A stretch of DNA of 64,000 bases from positions 62,001-126,000 of the forward strand of contig NZ_RRYH01000017.1 in the NCBI RefSeq assembly GCF_004010155.1, written 5' to 3'. The stretch's first letter is position 1. Each line of letters starts with the position of its first letter. Shown here piece after piece: positions 62,764 to 64,000 of this stretch. This stretch comes from Solirhodobacter olei. Its GTDB lineage: Bacteria > Pseudomonadota > Alphaproteobacteria > Rhodobacterales > Rhodobacteraceae. The position numbers and the translations under genes are program-made. The notes under the pieces were generated by a model. It was not told the DNA's origin, did not search any database, and saw only the letters and a list, made by a program, of their open reading frames with translations.

Positions 62764-63665
62764 CAGCTCAGCCCCCGCAGCGTGGCGAAGGCGGCAGAGC
62801 GGGTCGCCCCGAAGGCCACGATGGCGGCCAGCGGCGGGATCACCAGCGGCCAGAGCCAGCCGAACCCCTGGAAGCCGAGCCCGGTCAGGAACCCCCCGGC
62901 CGCGCTGGCGGCGGGCAGAAGCGCGATGGCGCCGGTGCCGGCAAGCGTGCCGATCAGCGCGCCGGCGAGCGCGCGCAGCGTGAAGCGGCGGATGAAGGCA
63001 CGGGCGATATAGACGTCCCGCGCGCCGATCAAGCGCAGGACGGCGATCACCTGGTCATTGGCAGCCAGCGCCGCATTGGCGGCAAGCGTGATCATCGCCG
63101 CCGTCGCCCCCGCGATCAGCAGGATGCAGACCAGCCCGAGCAGCCGCAGCCGGTCTGCCGCCGCGACCAGCGGCGCGCGCCAGCGGGTGTGATCGTCCAG
63201 CACCGCGCCCGGCACGGCGCCCGCCAGCCGGTTCTTCAGCCCGTCGGCGTCGAAGCCGCTGTCGGCCACCCTCAGGTCGATCAGCCGCGGCACCGGCAGC
63301 GCGTCAAGCGGCAGGTCGGGGCCAAACCAGGGCTCCAGCAGCTTCTTCTGCTCGGCATCGGTCAGCGGCCGGGCGGAGGTGACGCCGGGCGTCTGCTTCA
63401 GGATCTCCATCACCTTGGCGACCTGGGTCTTCATCTGCCCGGCCGGGGCCGCGACACGGATCGTCGCGGTATCGGCCAGCGCGGCCGACCAGCGGTGGGC
63501 CAGCCGCCCCGAGGCCAGCGACAGCGCCAGCGCGAAAACGGCGAGAAAGGCCATGGCGGCAGAGGTGAAGCTGGTCAGGCGGACGGTAAATCCCGAGGGC
63601 GGCACGATCCGGTCTGCGCCGCTGTCGCCGCGCAGAAGCTCGCCCACTGCCCGGAACGGCCTCAC
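62763..63665 (-). CDS. ftsX: Cell division protein FtsX
   Basis: 300-residue permease-like FtsX. N-terminal cytoplasmic tail, TM1 (about 32-52), a periplasmic ECD domain (about 55-170), then three closely spaced C-terminal spans (LLGLVCILLIAGATAAMITLAANAAL, etc.). With FtsE it activates murein hydrolases at the septum. Overlaps ftsE by four bases as ATGA. Confidence 0.93.
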   Translation of the reverse strand: MRPFRAVGELLRGDSGADRIVPPSGFTVRLTSFTSAAMAFLAVFALALSLASGRLAHRWSAALADTATIRVAAPAGQMKTQVAKVMEILKQTPGVTSARPLTDAEQKKLLEPWFGPDLPLDALPVPRLIDLRVADSGFDADGLKNRLAGAVPGAVLDDHTRWRAPLVAAADRLRLLGLVCILLIAGATAAMITLAANAALAANDQVIAVLRLIGARDVYIARAFIRRFTLRALAGALIGTLAGTGAIALLPAASAAGGFLTGLGFQGFGWLWPLVIPPLAAIVAFGATRSAAFATLRGLS

Positions 63666-64000
63666 AGCTCGCTCCCCGCAAGCTGCACGCGGCGGTCGCG
63701 GATGCGCAGCACCCGGGCCGAGACCTGCGACTTGGCGCTGCGGATCAGGTTCATGTCATGCGTGGCGATCAGCACGGTCTTGCCCATCTTGTTCAGCTCC
63801 GTCAGCAGCGTCAGCAGCCTCAGCGACATTTCCCAGTCGAGGTTGCCGGTCGGCTCGTCGGCAAGGATCACGTCGGGCGACATGATCACCGCGCGGGCCA
63901 GCGCCGCCCTCTGACGCTCGCCGCCCGAAAGCGAGGGCGGCAGGTGATCGGCAAGCGGCTTCAGCCCGACCCAGCCCATCAACTCGGCCATATCGGCCTG
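63662..64000 (-). CDS. ftsE: Cell division ATP-binding protein FtsE (C-terminal part, cut by window edge)
   Basis: Partial: 113 codons visible including the stop, with the frame open through base 64000. LSGGERQRAALARAVIMSPDVILADEPTGNLDW holds the ABC signature and Walker B, and LIATHDMNLI the switch His. The Walker A half is outside. Overlaps ftsX start by four bases; typical ftsE-ftsX operon. Confidence 0.94.
   Translation of the reverse strand, partial: QADMAELMGWVGLKPLADHLPPSLSGGERQRAALARAVIMSPDVILADEPTGNLDWEMSLRLLTLLTELNKMGKTVLIATHDMNLIRSAKSQVSARVLRIRDRRVQLAGSEL

Noticed and set aside
1-64000. Search for tRNAs, CRISPR arrays, phage, IS elements, toxin-antitoxin or secondary-metabolite genes.
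   Set aside because: None recognised in either strand; all long gaps were inspected and the repeats found are short palindromic elements.

Overview
The window is a contiguous stretch of a high-GC alphaproteobacterial chromosome, most likely from the Rhodobacteraceae/Paracoccaceae (Rhodobacter-Paracoccus relatives). Evidence for this includes a membrane-anchored cytochrome cy-type protein, the cell-cycle regulator TrcR (DUF1013), COQ9 next to rpsU, an L-malyl/beta-methylmalyl-CoA lyase, a PHB phaA-phbB pair with a PhaR-like site, and intergenic repeats of the kind seen in this family. Nearly all genes are core or lineage-typical. I see no prophage, integrase, IS transposase, CRISPR array, tRNA or rRNA. 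Both ends cut genes: a heparinase II/III-like gene at the left and ftsE at the right.

Layout. 1-6.5 kb: end of a heparinase-like gene and the yejABEF peptide ABC importer, minus strand. 6.6-11.6 kb: cytochrome cy-type protein, prephenate dehydratase, NADH pyrophosphatase NudC and a CpdB-like nucleotidase without a signal peptide, with copies of a palindromic intergenic repeat. 11.6-16.8 kb: the SRP 4.5S RNA gene with a well-formed promoter, a DUF202-like membrane protein, a small tyrosine phosphatase, dnaX-ebfC-recR, an ACT-domain protein and a HemG-like flavodoxin. 17-24 kb: trcR, a SpoIIAA-like protein, quinone oxidoreductase-coq9, rpsU, osmC, an Lrp regulator divergent from alanine dehydrogenase, mscL and a phosphoribosyltransferase. 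24-31 kb: pheT, a 52-residue membrane peptide, pheS, rplT-rpmI and pyk. 30.6-36.3 kb: N-formylglutamate amidohydrolase, HAD phosphatase, DUF1244 protein, dihaem cytochrome c4, EamA exporter, and a TlpA-like thioredoxin back to back with argH and a small lipoprotein.

36-45.9 kb: a lineage-type membrane/coiled-coil protein, greA, ETF-quinone oxidoreductase, a TPR protein overlapping ispE, a long-chain polyprenyl diphosphate synthase, a DUF2007 protein, a TrmN6-like methyltransferase, a DUF465 peptide and a YddG-like exporter. 45.9-48.3 kb: PHB genes phbB and phaA. 48-54.3 kb: an EAL protein, DNA glycosylase tag, two SAM methyltransferases, a haemolysin-III-like membrane protein, and an AraC regulator divergent from an Fsr-like MFS pump. 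54.3-58 kb: a probable D-amino-acid catabolic group (D-amino-acid transaminase, an unknown protein, DgcA-like racemase, DgcN-like acyltransferase) with an operator-like inverted repeat in front of dgcN. 58.3-64 kb: malyl-CoA lyase, accA, a PNPOx-like flavoprotein, a secreted cupredoxin with an atypical copper motif, plsC, ftsX and the end of ftsE.

Functionally the window mixes replication/repair and translation core genes with central carbon metabolism (PHB, pyruvate kinase, malyl-CoA lyase, acetyl-CoA carboxylase), isoprenoid/ubiquinone synthesis (ispE, polyprenyl synthase, coq9, ETF-QO) and amino-acid scavenging. The least-explained parts are the D-amino-acid group with its unknown member, the atypical cupredoxin and its structured leader, and several short palindromes and repeats in intergenic DNA.
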